In this document: positions 24,879 through 35,008 of the stretch, in pieces
Layout of the letters: each line of letters begins with the position of its first letter
Numbering within the stretch: position 1 is the first letter of the stretch
Source of the DNA: Paramecium tetraurelia
Lineage: Eukaryota; Ciliophora; Oligohymenophorea; Peniculida; Parameciidae
Direction of reading: 5' to 3'
DNA length: 64,000 bases
Assembly: GCF_000165425.1 (NCBI RefSeq)
Contig: NW_001799022.1
Location: 186,001 to 250,000, forward strand
The notes under the pieces: model-generated
Seen by the model: the letters and a program-made list of their open reading frames with translations, nothing else
Told to the model about the DNA's origin: nothing
The model's database searches: none
Made by a program: the position numbers and the translations under genes

Positions 24879-26043
24879 TCAAATTAATTTACGACAAACT
24901 GGGCATTACTATTTAATAATCACCCATTATTAAAGACAATGATCATGAAAATGATGCCTAGATTATTAGATAGTCAATTTACCTAGTGCTGCATGGCAAT
25001 TATACAATTAAATCATTATCTTCATAATCACACATACAAATATTGCATTATTGGATGGAGGAGAGCTCAGGACAGCATCTGTATTAAAACTTATTCATTT
25101 TCTTAAATTTACTCTAAAATAGAGAGATGAACAATTACTTTAGTTTAAAGTCTCATGATGATCTTACACACCGACTTAAATATAAATAGAAAGAGGATAA
25201 TAGGCATGTATAATGCCATAGATATAATGGCTAATCCAAATCCAATAATTAGAAATGCAGAAAACAAATACCCAATCAATAGTAATACAAAAGTCACATT
25301 ATTTAAACCTAGTATAAAATTATTAGAAAATATTACTATCATCACAGTCATTAGAATCAGACTAAAAGTAAGCGATGTTACCTCCTGTAAAAATAAGGTA
25401 GAAAATAAATTAATTGTAGACTTTCATAAGGCGAGTGTACTTATTCAAAGCCTCAGCCTGATGTATAATTTCACATTGAGTAAATGGTGGTTCAGCTATT
25501 AATTCTTCTTATCTTATGTCTCTTGTGGACAATTTCATTTTGATCAGAGTTTTAATTTGGTTCCGTCTGATGAATAATTTTAGAATTATTTTTTTACTTG
25601 TTTCTTTCTTCCATTCCTTGGAGGTTCATCTACTCATTTGAGTCTTTGGTCAGCATTTCTGCCATCACCAACAAGAAGATATCTTTGGAATTCATTTGTA
25701 GAGAATAAAGCACAGCTAAATACCTAGAACATTTATGGAATATGATACCTTATTGAATTGAAGAATTCATACATTCCAACAATTGTCAGCCATACAAATA
25801 ATGGGTTCACTTCACATTGTTAATCACGTTGTTGTAAACTGTAGAAGCAGACTAGATATTTTCCAAAACTGAAAAGTAAATTAAAACCTAATACTCTTGA
25901 GGATACTGTTTACCAATATATTTGTAGGATTCTTTGAATTAACCTCTGAAATGCTGCTTCAGTAATTTGAACTTCTTTTCTTCTTCCTCTTTCGAAATCT
26001 TGTTTTCTTGGTTTTAAGAAGTTTCTTCAAGTTCTCTATTCAT
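24879..26043 (-). CDS. Transmembrane RING-H2 protein (probable E3 ubiquitin ligase)
   Basis: The ATG at 26043 begins a charged cytosolic-looking N-terminus (NKISKEEEEKKFKLLKQH), then aromatic hydrophobic segments (LFVWLTIVGMYEFF, RYLAVLYSLQM). After an intron of 31 nt near 25577 and another near 25390 come two strong TM helices (LTFSLILMTVMIVIF; VLLLIGYLFSAFLIIGFGL). Removal of two more introns (about 25 nt near 25127 and 24977) exposes a RING-H2: CNICMCDYEDND, LPCSTRHHFHDHC, CPVCRKLI, fitting C2-C-H-H-C2 spacing. Such proteins ubiquitylate membrane or ER clients. The RING is invisible without splicing, so a simple ORF scan finds only the TM part (25145-25351). Confidence 0.75.
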
Positions 26044-26140
26044 AAATATAATAATAGTGATTATAATAATAAGCAAAATTTGAATAATGAAATAGTTTGT
26101 GATTGTTATAAGTCACAATATAAATTATTAAATAATTGTT

Positions 26141-27781
26141 ATGTATGGTTTGAATTATAGAATCCCTCATTCTAGATAGGATTCAGGTCAAGGAAAAAGA
26201 GAAGAGAAATCTGCACTCAAATAAGGGAATCAGGGAACATTGATGATTCAAAATAATCGGTATTATCAAACAGTTTAATTGGAGTAGCATTGAATAAAAC
26301 GATCATTCTCCTTCACCATTATTTCATGGAATACAGAAATTTTCAGTTTAATCAAGTTAATCCACATCAGCGAATCACTCAAAATAATCTTCAATATCTA
26401 AGCCAAAATAAACACAATAGATGTCATTTCTGAATTATTTGATGCTTAAAAAAGAAGATGAAGAATAAGATAAGCAAGTCACTTAGCATTAATAGAAGCA
26501 ACAGTCTTTTTAATAAAATAATTATTTTACAAATGATCTTTAGATTCAAAGAAACATGTTTAATTTTCTCTATGTAATTGGTGTGGGTGGCTTTGGTAAA
26601 GTGTGGAAAGTAGAATACAAGAAGACTGGCCAAACCTATGCTCTTAAAGAGATGTCAAAAGCATTGTAATATAGATTTTATTGTTATAAGAATTATTGCA
26701 AAAAAAAGTGTTAATTCGGTTATGAATGAAAAGAACATACTGAGTAATCTCAAACATCCGTACTCTATTATATATAACAATAGCTATTTGGTTAATATCT
26801 ATTATGCATTTCAAGAAAGAGAAAATCTGTTTTTGGCATTAGATTACATGTAGGGAGGAGACCTAAGATATCACGTAGGAAGAATGCGTAGATTTAGTGA
26901 AGATCAAACAAGTAAATCATTTGGTATAATAAAGAGGATTCTTTATGGCTTGCATATTTTTGGGTCTAGAATATATGCACTCCTAAAATATTATCCATAG
27001 GGACATCAAACCTGAAAATTTGGTACTTGACAAAAATGGTATACTGTTAAAAACAAAATAGGTTATGTTAGAATCACAGATTTGGGAATAGCTAGACTTC
27101 TAAGGCCTGATAACGCTCAAGATACAAGTGGCACACCTGGATATATGGCACCTGAAGTGATGTGTCGATAAAATCATTCATTCTCTGTTGATTACTTTGC
27201 TCTGGGAGTTATTGGCTACGAATTTATGTTAGGGAGAGTAAATACAAAAATTTAATGCTTTCTAGAGACCATACACAGGAAGGTCCAGGAAAGAAATCAG
27301 AGATTAGATTTTAGCTAAATAAGTGCAAATCAAAAGATCAGAAATACCTGATAATTGGTCTTTGGAATCAGCTGATTTCATCAATAGAGTACCAATTCTA
27401 AATTATTTAGCTTATACAAAGGAAACCCTCCAATCGTTTAGGTTTTAATGGAGCTTAAGAATTGAGGCAGCACACTTGGTTCAAGAATTTCCCTTGGTAA
27501 AAGCTATATAACAAGGAATTAAAGGCTCCTTTTATTCCTCATGTAAAAGAGATTTCATATTTAATTATAGCAATCTGAAGATAACTTTGATGCTAGACAA
27601 ATTTCAATTGAAAATGAAGAAAATACAGAGTTGATTTAATAGAAAGCCATGATGCTCAGAAGAAACTCAATCTAAAGTATTCGTTTATTAATATACAGCT
27701 TAATTTGATGGATATGATCTTAATAACTTTACTTAGACAAGTGAGCCAATCAAATAACAACTTAATAATATTAATTATTGA
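26141..27781 (+). CDS. AGC-type protein kinase, YANK (STK32)-like
   Basis: The ATG at 26141 gives a Gln/Ser-rich N-terminus of about 130 residues with an intron of 25 nt near 26260. The kinase begins FLYVIGVGGFGKVWKVEY, then QTYALKEMSKAL and MNEKNILSNLKHP. The hinge region LFLALDYMQGGDLRYHV and catalytic HRDIKPENLVL are standard. The Mg2+ motif reads DLG (RITDLGIARLL) instead of DFG. Next come YMAPEVMCRQ, ALGVIGYEFMLGRRPY and DQILAKQVQIK. The GGDLRYHL and GRRPY phrases are typical of the YANK branch. Several short introns are inferred between 26660 and 27420. The C-terminal extension to the TGA at 27779 lacks a clear hydrophobic motif. Confidence 0.82.
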
Positions 27782-27826
27782 ATAATCTAATTTATTTTAT
27801 TAATTTTTTTATTCTAATGGATGAAG

Positions 27827-28425
27827 AACTTTTAGATAATTTATAAGCAGAAGAAGAAGATGATAATGAAATTTCAAATTTTCCATTATTTTAATAAAAA
27901 CAAATTGGTGAGTTCGTCAAAAAGATACTTGGTGACAATATAAATACATAAAAAGCATTTCGAGATAAATTTAATAGATGTTTAAGTCTTTTCGTCTTTT
28001 ATATGAGTCATATGTATTAAATTCAATCATTAAAGGGTAACAGTGATGAAAGAGGACAATAGGAAGAAAAAACACGAAAAAAAAAAAGTACAAGTAACAA
28101 AAGAGGATATCATAATGACTTTAAAATTAATTGATTTTTAAGAAATAGCAGAGACTCTCGAAAGTATAAGATTAACTTATGATAATTAGATCTTTAATTA
28201 TTGCAGTTTTAAGAAAAACCGATTTAATAAGAGAACTAATTAGAATAAGAATTAGAAGGAAATGAAATGCGCGAAATATAAAACGTTGAAAATATAGAGG
28301 ATGAATTAAAGGAAGAAGAGAATAATGACAATAATGAGTAGGTTTAGGATAATCAGGATTAACTCATTGAAGAAATCGATGATGATGATGTTGAGAATGG
28401 ATAAAATAATGAAAATGAATAATGA
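27827..28425 (+). CDS. Histone-fold protein, POLE3/CHRAC17/Dpb4-like
   Basis: The ATG at 27827 starts a short acidic leader, then a histone fold: FPLFQQKQIGEFVKKILGD (helix 1), KAFRDKFNRCLSLFVFYMSH (helix 2) and VQVTKEDIIMTLKLIDFQE (loop 2 and helix 3, compare TLNASDVLSAMEEMEF in POLE3). A 26-nt intron (GTATAAGAT...AATTAG, near 28165) leads to a C-terminal helix and a long Glu/Asp tail (IEEIDDDDVENGQNNENE). The fold, loop and acidic tail match POLE3, a DNA polymerase epsilon and CHRAC subunit that binds DNA and histones as a dimer with POLE4. The loop between helix 2 and 3 is longer than in human POLE3. Confidence 0.75.
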
Positions 28426-28486
28426 AATTTTGAATTCTTGATGATAAATACTTTTTTGTGTTTTATTAACAATTTAATTTTAAAAA

Positions 28487-29044
28487 ATGAAAAAGAAAAA
28501 TTTATTTCTAGCCAAGAAAGCAGAGGATAGTACTTTGAACTAGTATTGGTTTTCGGAATAAACAATTGAATTCTTGGTTGATCATATTGAGTCAATTTAT
28601 TAGAATGGATAGAAGATAGCCTTCCTATCAACTCCATCAATTTATTGTAGTTTAAAGAATTAGGAAGTTAAATAGAATTCAGCACTGTTTGAATTTGATC
28701 TTAAACTGAATAAAGAGAAAGGGTTTGTTTTTTATGATTTCAATAAGCCTTTAGAAGGCTTAGAACAATTCAAAAACTATTTTGATATTATTTTGATTGA
28801 TCCTCCATTTATAACTGAGGAAGTGTGGGGTAAATATGCTCAAACTATAAATTACATTAAGAAGGAGGATGCTAAGATTTTATGTTGTTCGATAAAGGAG
28901 AATGCCAAGATGTTATATGAGTTGGTAAAGGTTGTACCACAGTAATATAAACCATCGATACCTCATTTAATCTATCAATATGACTTTTATTGTAACTATG
29001 AACACGAGATCTTAAAAAAAGTAAACGATGAAATAGGATTTTGA
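28487..29044 (+). CDS. EEF1A lysine methyltransferase 1-like (N6AMT2 family)
   Basis: An intronless frame of 185 residues from the ATG at 28487 to the TGA at 29042. Key blocks: LNQYWFSEQTIEFLVDHI (family: SQFWYSxETA), IAFLSTPSIYCSL, FEFDLKL, FVFYDFNKPLE and the catalytic-type DPPF (FDIILIDPPFITEE). Later AKILCCSIKENAKML and the FYCNYEHEIL ending match the EEF1AKMT1 order. The family trimethylates a lysine of elongation factor 1A using S-adenosylmethionine. Length is a little below the usual 214. It lies only 61 bp after the POLE3-like stop, same strand. Confidence 0.88.
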
Positions 29045-29116
29045 ATAATATATTCGAATTAAATTATGAGATAATATAATACTAATATACCTATATTACT
29101 ATTGATATATATATCA

Positions 29117-30338
29117 TCAAGCTTTTTGTTTTTACTCTAAATGTCTTTTTTTTTGGGAATCCTTGTCCATAGGTAACTAGAATTTTAGAATAACATATTA
29201 TACCTTTAATAATTCTTTAAGTGCTGCATCATTAAGATCATGAGCAGGTTTGAATTTGGTTTCATCTAATTTGAGTCCAGAAACTTAAAGAGTGCTGTTG
29301 GCTAAGACAGCAACAGTTATTGTGAATTATGCTACAATGCCATTTTGACTGGTTAAAACTGGATATGGGTTTAATAATTCATGTTTAGCACATTCTTAGA
29401 TAGCCATCTTAGCTGTGATTTCATCTTCAAATGCTCTCAATGAGAAGCACAAAGATGGGTATTTGTCATATACTTCTTACATGAATGCTCTTCCATGTTT
29501 AGTCTTTAATTGATATTGTCTATCCAAAGCTCTTTTGTAAACTGTGGTTCTTAATTCAGACTAAAAATAATGAAATGATTAAATACTTCTTTGGTCTTTC
29601 CATCTCCTGTTGTGATATATACATCTAACACAAAAACATCGTTGACTTGAATTTCTTCCTCATCGACTCTTTATTCTTGTGTTTCTCTATTGATTATGAC
29701 TTTGTTTCCATCAATGAAGTGTCTCTTAACCTCATGACTCAAAACACCTTCTAATGGTGTGCATTTGTGATCATCTGCTACTTATTAGATAATTTTAGTC
29801 AAAGCTGTATTAGTGACTCCTGGTTTTATTGATCTGAATAAAGCTTAGACTGATTAATAAGCTGCCAATATGACATCTGCCTTTTAGCCTTCAACTTGAT
29901 CTTCACCTACGACAACTGTGTGTGCTGCAATGGCAATATACCCATCAATATGAACTCCCAATTCACTATGATATTATTATTAATATTTACATTTTGGCTA
30001 CATCACCCTTGACAAGCTTACTGGATTCACTCTTTAATGGAGAATAATGACCGCAAACTTAATTTACAGAAATTGTTGTTGGGAATGCTAAGCCTTTTTC
30101 AATTCCTTTCTTGTTATACACTTTTTGTAATTCTCCATTGATTTCTTAGTCACCAAAGGCACAAATTGAAGCAATATCAGCATCTGGTTATAATTTAGCA
30201 ATCACTTTTTCAAGAACAACTATTTAATAATCAATATAAAATTTTACTATTTGTAATCTTGCCTGCATTTTAATATTTATCTAATACTCCTGGAGTAGCT
30301 ATCGATTCAAGTTTGTCTTACTCTGTTTATTAATCCAT
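29117..30338 (-). CDS. PA2G4/EBP1 homologue (methionine-aminopeptidase fold)
   Basis: The ATG at 30338 gives MDQQTEQDK, then GVLDKYQNAGKI, VLEKVIAKLQP, GIEKGLAFPTTISVNQVCG, HYSPLKSESSKL, GDVAKM-DLGVHIDGYIA and AHTVVV, in the order of PA2G4 (p38-2G4). Further on are DHKCTPLEGVLSHEVKRH and VNDVFVLDVYITTGDGK. The C-terminus is lysine-rich (DSQKKRHLEQKQKA), as in the family's nucleolar/RNA-binding tail. Introns lie near 30240, 29965, 29570 and 29185. PA2G4 keeps the pita-bread fold but not aminopeptidase activity; it binds ribosomes and pre-rRNA and controls growth. The poly-A run near the 3' end was counted carefully, as it sets the final frame. Confidence 0.9.
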
Positions 30339-30412
30339 AATTAATTTAAATATTTATTTAAATCTTTATACATTTTATAATCACATATATAAATCCATTT
30401 TAGTTAATTTAT

Positions 30413-31640
30413 TCATCCTTGCATTCCCAATAGATCCCACATATATTATTCAACCTCAGACCTATTAACTTTAACTTTTATTTTTCCATCCTAAAATATA
30501 CTACTGAAGTGAAAACTATTTATACAATTTCTTAGTATAGTATGTCCCAAACCATAGTCGAAAATTCTAGGAATCAACATTTTCATTAGATTCAATCTTT
30601 CCTCTATAGAAGGATTAGTATTAACCTCAATTAGCCAGAACCTTAGATTTTCATCAATCATGTCCCAATATTTTAAAGCAAACCTTACAGCTTCTTTTAT
30701 CTAGGACAATCATTCTTTCTTATATACTTTTGTTTTTATTTCTTTATTAATTGCCGACTACATATCATACAATAATAGTTTCTGTATTCGATTTAACCAT
30801 ATTTAATTCTAATCTTAAAATTTACTAAATTCTAAGCATTTATTTAAACAGAATTATTCATCCCATTAATGTACCTTTCTTTTTGATTAAATTATAAATT
30901 TTCTATAGAAGTGTTGTTTTACTTATTAGAGCCTCCTTGAAAAAGGTAGCGCATCTCAACAAACACATCTTTATATAAAACCTTTTCACAATTCAACAAA
31001 GGCATGTCAGTAAATTTCCAAATCATTATTTCTTCAGTAAATCATAATAAATCTTCATCCGATCTAATCTCCGAAATATTTAAACTACAATTTCAGTAAA
31101 ATTGAACTTTTTCTCTGTCATATTATAGGAAAGAATTTGATAAATCTATCATTTTTAATATACTTAAGTGCTTTAATATGCTGTGATATATTATGGAACT
31201 CAAAAAGTTATACATCATTAACTCAAAGTGAAATGGTATTTTTTTTCACAATTTTGGCAATACTTTTTCACTTTATATTTTAAAGGAGATTAAAGAATAT
31301 TAAATTTCCATTGATTTGCTATTGTTAAAATAAACTAACTATTTACAATGTGGAATAGAGGGCAAAAAGGTTTTTAAACCTGATTTTAAGTAAAATGAAT
31401 AAAAGGAGATTATTTTTTCTGTTCGTAGCGTATTCATATTAAAAAGCATCATATTCCATCTGCTTAAATATTTTAGCATTTTTTAATACCAAGTTTTAAT
31501 TTGATTATTTTTACTAAATCTTTTCATCTTATGCCTAATTTACTTCATAATCCTTAAGTGTTAAATTGCCCCTTTTTTAAAATTTGCTTTAAATAAAGTT
31601 GATGACATATTCGATTAGTATGTTAATCAATAGTATTATT
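30413..31640 (-). pseudogene. Tubulin-tyrosine-ligase-like gene, probably degenerate
   Basis: The C-terminal part is clear: KEAVRFALKYWDMIDENL then FWLIEVNTNPSIEE, the hallmark end of the TTL ATP-grasp domain (family: DFMID...WLIEVNTNP), followed by LIPRIFDYGLGHT and a stop at 30413. Upstream, frames such as WLNRIQKLLLYDMQSAINK and KNAKIFKQMEYDAFQYEYA fit TTL proteins but lie in shifting frames with TGA codons. No good start codon was found, and the catalytic core (R-x-W, DxR and ATP-loop segments) was not seen. The segment around DMIDEN also lacks the usual F-x-x-FG. It may be a pseudogene, or an active divergent gene whose introns were not resolved. TTL enzymes add Tyr, Glu or Gly to tubulin tails. 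Confidence 0.45.
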
Positions 31641-31776
31641 CAAGTTTCTTCTCTTATTTACAAGTTCTTGATATTTTTATTTGGTCTTATGAAGTGTTTT
31701 TTAGAATAATTTTGGTATATATTTATAATTATATTTGTAATATTAGATAATTAAATAAATTATATTAAATATATAA

Positions 31777-32401
31777 ATGTACGATTTCACAAGAATGCAA
31801 AAATTAGTTGATAGAATGTAAAAACTCTAACCTCCTAATCCACCTCCTGATAATAGGTTTTTACCTGAAGAGTTAAAGAAAGATAAAATTGTGGAAGATC
31901 CTCAAAAAAATGTAAAATAGGCAAAAAGATAACTCCTAATCAAGAACTATAAGGGTTCTAATGGGTTAAAGCCTATCGAAGATGAAAGGCTCCTTCTTAT
32001 TTAAAAAGAGAATTACCTAAAGAAAAAGTAAAGAGAATTGGAGATGGAGCAAGTCAAATAAGAATTGGCTGAATAAAAAAAATAAGAAAAATTAAAATTA
32101 GAATAAGAAACATAAAGGGCTCTATTAGTTGTCAAAGAAAAAAAAGAGTAAAAATTTAATTCATTGTCTTAGGATAACATAAGTCTAAAAAGAAGAAAAA
32201 ATTAAAAAGCGAAACGATAATGAATTTTATAAGAGAAAGTAAAAGGCAAATAATTCAATTTAAATGTCATCAATAGATGCATCTTATGTATCACAAAACT
32301 TAAATTCCTCATTAATTAAGAAATAAATTTTAGATTATCATACTCTACCAAAAGAACAATACAATCGTATTTATCGTCAACCAGTTAGCCCACCAAAATG
32401 A
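31777..32401 (+). CDS. Charged coiled-coil protein (about 200 aa)
   Basis: The ATG at 31777 begins MYDFTRMQKLVDRMQKL, then a proline patch (PPNPPPDNRFLPEE). A long Lys/Glu/Gln helix follows (YLKKKQRELEMEQVKQEL and neighbours), likely a coiled coil. A 25-nt intron near 32136 leads to a basic region and the C-terminus YRQPVSPPK at the TGA at 32399. No domain with known activity is seen. It may be a cytoskeletal or basal-body component, but this is only an inference from composition. Confidence 0.65.
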
Positions 32402-32819
32402 ATTATAAAATATATTATTCATTAAAATACATGGTAAAACATTATCATCTTTAATTAATTTAATTGATTTCTAAGTGTAAGCGATTTTGCTATTAGCAAT
32501 TATATCTTATCAATCAAATCTCTAAAAATGTTCTAAACTTTCTAGACAAGTTGGTATTGAGTGAAAATAAATCATATCGAGTTTAAGAAAATGCTGTTTT
32601 ATTTTATAATTGGATGATCTAGTTTAAATAGATTTTATTTAAAAATATTATATAATTTGGTCAGAGATAATTAAAAGCGTTAAAAATTATACAAACTTGC
32701 AGAATGATTGTACATATACATTAGATATATGTATAATTTCATGGGGTCGATATTCATAAAAAGATAAGTAAATAGCAATTAGTTCGAATATATTATGTAT
32801 ATTATAGTTTGAATATCAA
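32402..32819. other. AT-rich gap, nothing recognised
   Basis: This lies between two 3' ends and shows no coding frame with a start, no repeat and no RNA gene that could be supported. Confidence 0.5.
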
Positions 32820-34115
32820 TCAACTTTAAATTTTATATCTAATAGTGTTTCTGTAGATTTGATCTAATTAAATAGGGTTTATGTAATTGTTATCCTGTCG
32901 AGTGAAATGTATAAATTTAATTCTTTATAAGAAGACTCAATCAATTAAAATTTTGGAAAATAAGTAACAGCATCAATTTATCCATGACAATAATGTGAGA
33001 ATAAATAATATTTTTGATTGGTTGAGCAACTCTAACATTTCAGAAATTGACTAACAATTGTCTTTGTTTTGATGCATTTCATATAAATTTTGAAACTTAA
33101 AAGGTTTACTGTTTTCTAAAGAAATAAATATTACGATGATTAAAGTGATTAATTTAATTCACTGATATCAACATATATTTAAGGTTTTTATGATACCTCC
33201 ATGTCAAGAGATTAAGATATTCTTAAAGTAAGGCACAAAAAGGCTTTAAATTCATTTGTAAATTGATAAGCTAGCCAAACCCTTTGGTGATAATTTGCAA
33301 TGAATGTTCCTCCCCCTTATTAGATATTATAATGTACATGTCTCAAGTAGGTAGGATTTGGAAACTTATGTACGCGTAAATCTTTGTCTAAAGTATGAAC
33401 TAACTTCCAGTCCATTGTAAGTTATAAATAACCATCTATTTGGTTTCTAAGTAAGGGTTCCACTATCATAAGTAGTTGTACGGTGGATTTCTTACAAACC
33501 AGAGAATGCTTCTTCAACTCCCAAAATAACTTAATATCCGATTTAGTGTAAATTTACAAACTTTTGATCTACTTTTGTGATGCCAACTGTGACTTTAGTA
33601 GTTGTAATTTCAGTTATCTATATAATTAGATTATTGCTACTGATAATTTGAAATCAATTTCTGCAACGAACCCTATGCTGACGAAAGATATTATGGCAGA
33701 ATTTGCATTTGGATTCAAGTGATCGAATTGTTTATTATCTATATTCACCATGTTAAAGTTATTTATGACTTCGATTCGACTATCATCGATTGCATACCAC
33801 TAGTATTTAAGCTTCCATATGTAAACACTTGATATACATACAATATGTAAATCAAAACCTAAGGTATATACAATTTTTACTATTCAGGTTAATATTTTGT
33901 GTCTCAACTCTAAAATCTCCTCCTTAACCCATATCAAGATATTCAAGACTAATTATAACTTAAGGTATGTTTGCAAATGTTCCAACAAATGAAATAGTTT
34001 TAGTTACTATGTTTCCATTTTAACAATAAGCACTATCTCCAGTATATAATCCAGCATCATAGGTGATCTGTCCGAATAATAAATGAAATAGAGAGAGCGA
34101 AATTAAAAATATCAT
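32820..34115 (-). CDS. Secreted protein with H-type-lectin-like domains
   Basis: The ATG at 34115 starts a signal peptide (MIFLISLSLFHLLFG, cleaved near Gln-Ile). Then a domain begins ISFVGTFANIPQVIISLEYLD with VYIWKLKYQWYAID at its end. This fits the H-type lectin pattern, in which a central F-x-x-P-x-V strand is followed by a W-x-x-s-x-x-x-W-x-A-I strand. A second copy is suggested by IISFVSIGFVAEIDF and later VWLAYQF. A Cys-containing C-terminal region (FLKCQSC, FSHYCHGQIDAV) follows to the TGA at 32820. Several introns are needed between 33900 and 33250 and were not all placed. The product is likely extracellular or granule-stored and may bind sugars. Confidence 0.6.
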
Positions 34116-35008
34116 ATTTTAAGTTTAATAATAGCCTTCTAAGAAGTTAATTTCGTAATATATTCATAGAGCACACTGTCATTTAGCCTTGGATCCACTC
34201 AGTTCACTTGTTCATGTGTTGCTATTGACTTTCATTTAATTTTATGCTTTTTTAAATTTTATTATATTTTAGAATTTCGTCATGTTTCATTCGAAGGTTA
34301 GTATATTGAATGGATCTTGAGCAATTTTAATTTTAATTTTATTCAAAAAAAAAAATGTTTTGGAACCCTTGTAATTTGCCAAAAAATATTTAATACATTT
34401 TCTTTAACCAAGTTGGACTATGCAGAAGAAAATTTATTAAGCTGATTTAAAAAAGATGAGAAATTTAGTTGGGAAAGTTTAGATCTTTTCAAACTTCATA
34501 AAGAAAAGAAACTTGCTCAATTAATATTTAAAATAATTAAGATTTCAATATGCATTTGTTTGGCATTTTTAATTAATTTATACCTAAAATCCATAATTGG
34601 AGCCTAAAAGTGAATAAAACCAAATATGGAATTATTAAGTTCAAAAAAGAAAAATACGAAGTGCATCTATTGATGGAAGTTATTTCAATTTTAGAAAGCT
34701 TTACTTACTTAGAAATTATGATTAATATTTGAAACTTTAGAGAGAATATATTTATGGATTGCCTCAAATAAATCTCATTTTCAATACTTAGTGGCTGCCA
34801 CCTATTTTAATAAACTTCATTTCTTTCAATAAGAAATGGATAAGGTGTATAAAGGACCTTTAAAAGACATTAATGAGCACCCCCCCACCATAATATTCAT
34901 AATAATTAATACAAAAGATATTGAATAAATCTATTAATTAAAATAAAATTATAAAGTTTAGATATCTTTTAATTTAAATTCATAAGTATAATTAGATATA
35001 AATAACAT
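34116..35008. other. Long gap with scattered coding-like pieces
   Basis: About 890 bp between a divergent signal-peptide gene and the stop of the next gene. Plus-strand pieces such as YGIIKFKKEKYEVHLLMEVI (about 34624-34685) look codon-like, but each frame is broken by TGA and no start or consistent intron set was found. A run of eight C (34879-34886) stands out in this AT-rich DNA. It may be a decayed gene. Confidence 0.35.

Noticed and set aside
25155-25502. Plus-strand 115-codon ORF
   Set aside because: Antisense to the TM segments of the RING-H2 gene; no family features and it crosses the gene's introns.
28359-28640. Minus-strand 93-codon ORF rich in Ser and Phe
   Set aside because: Antisense to the acidic tail of the POLE3-like gene and the start of the methyltransferase gene.
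34879-34886. C8 run considered as a telomeric repeat (C4A2/C3A3 type)
   Set aside because: It is a single homopolymer run with no tandem repeat units around it.
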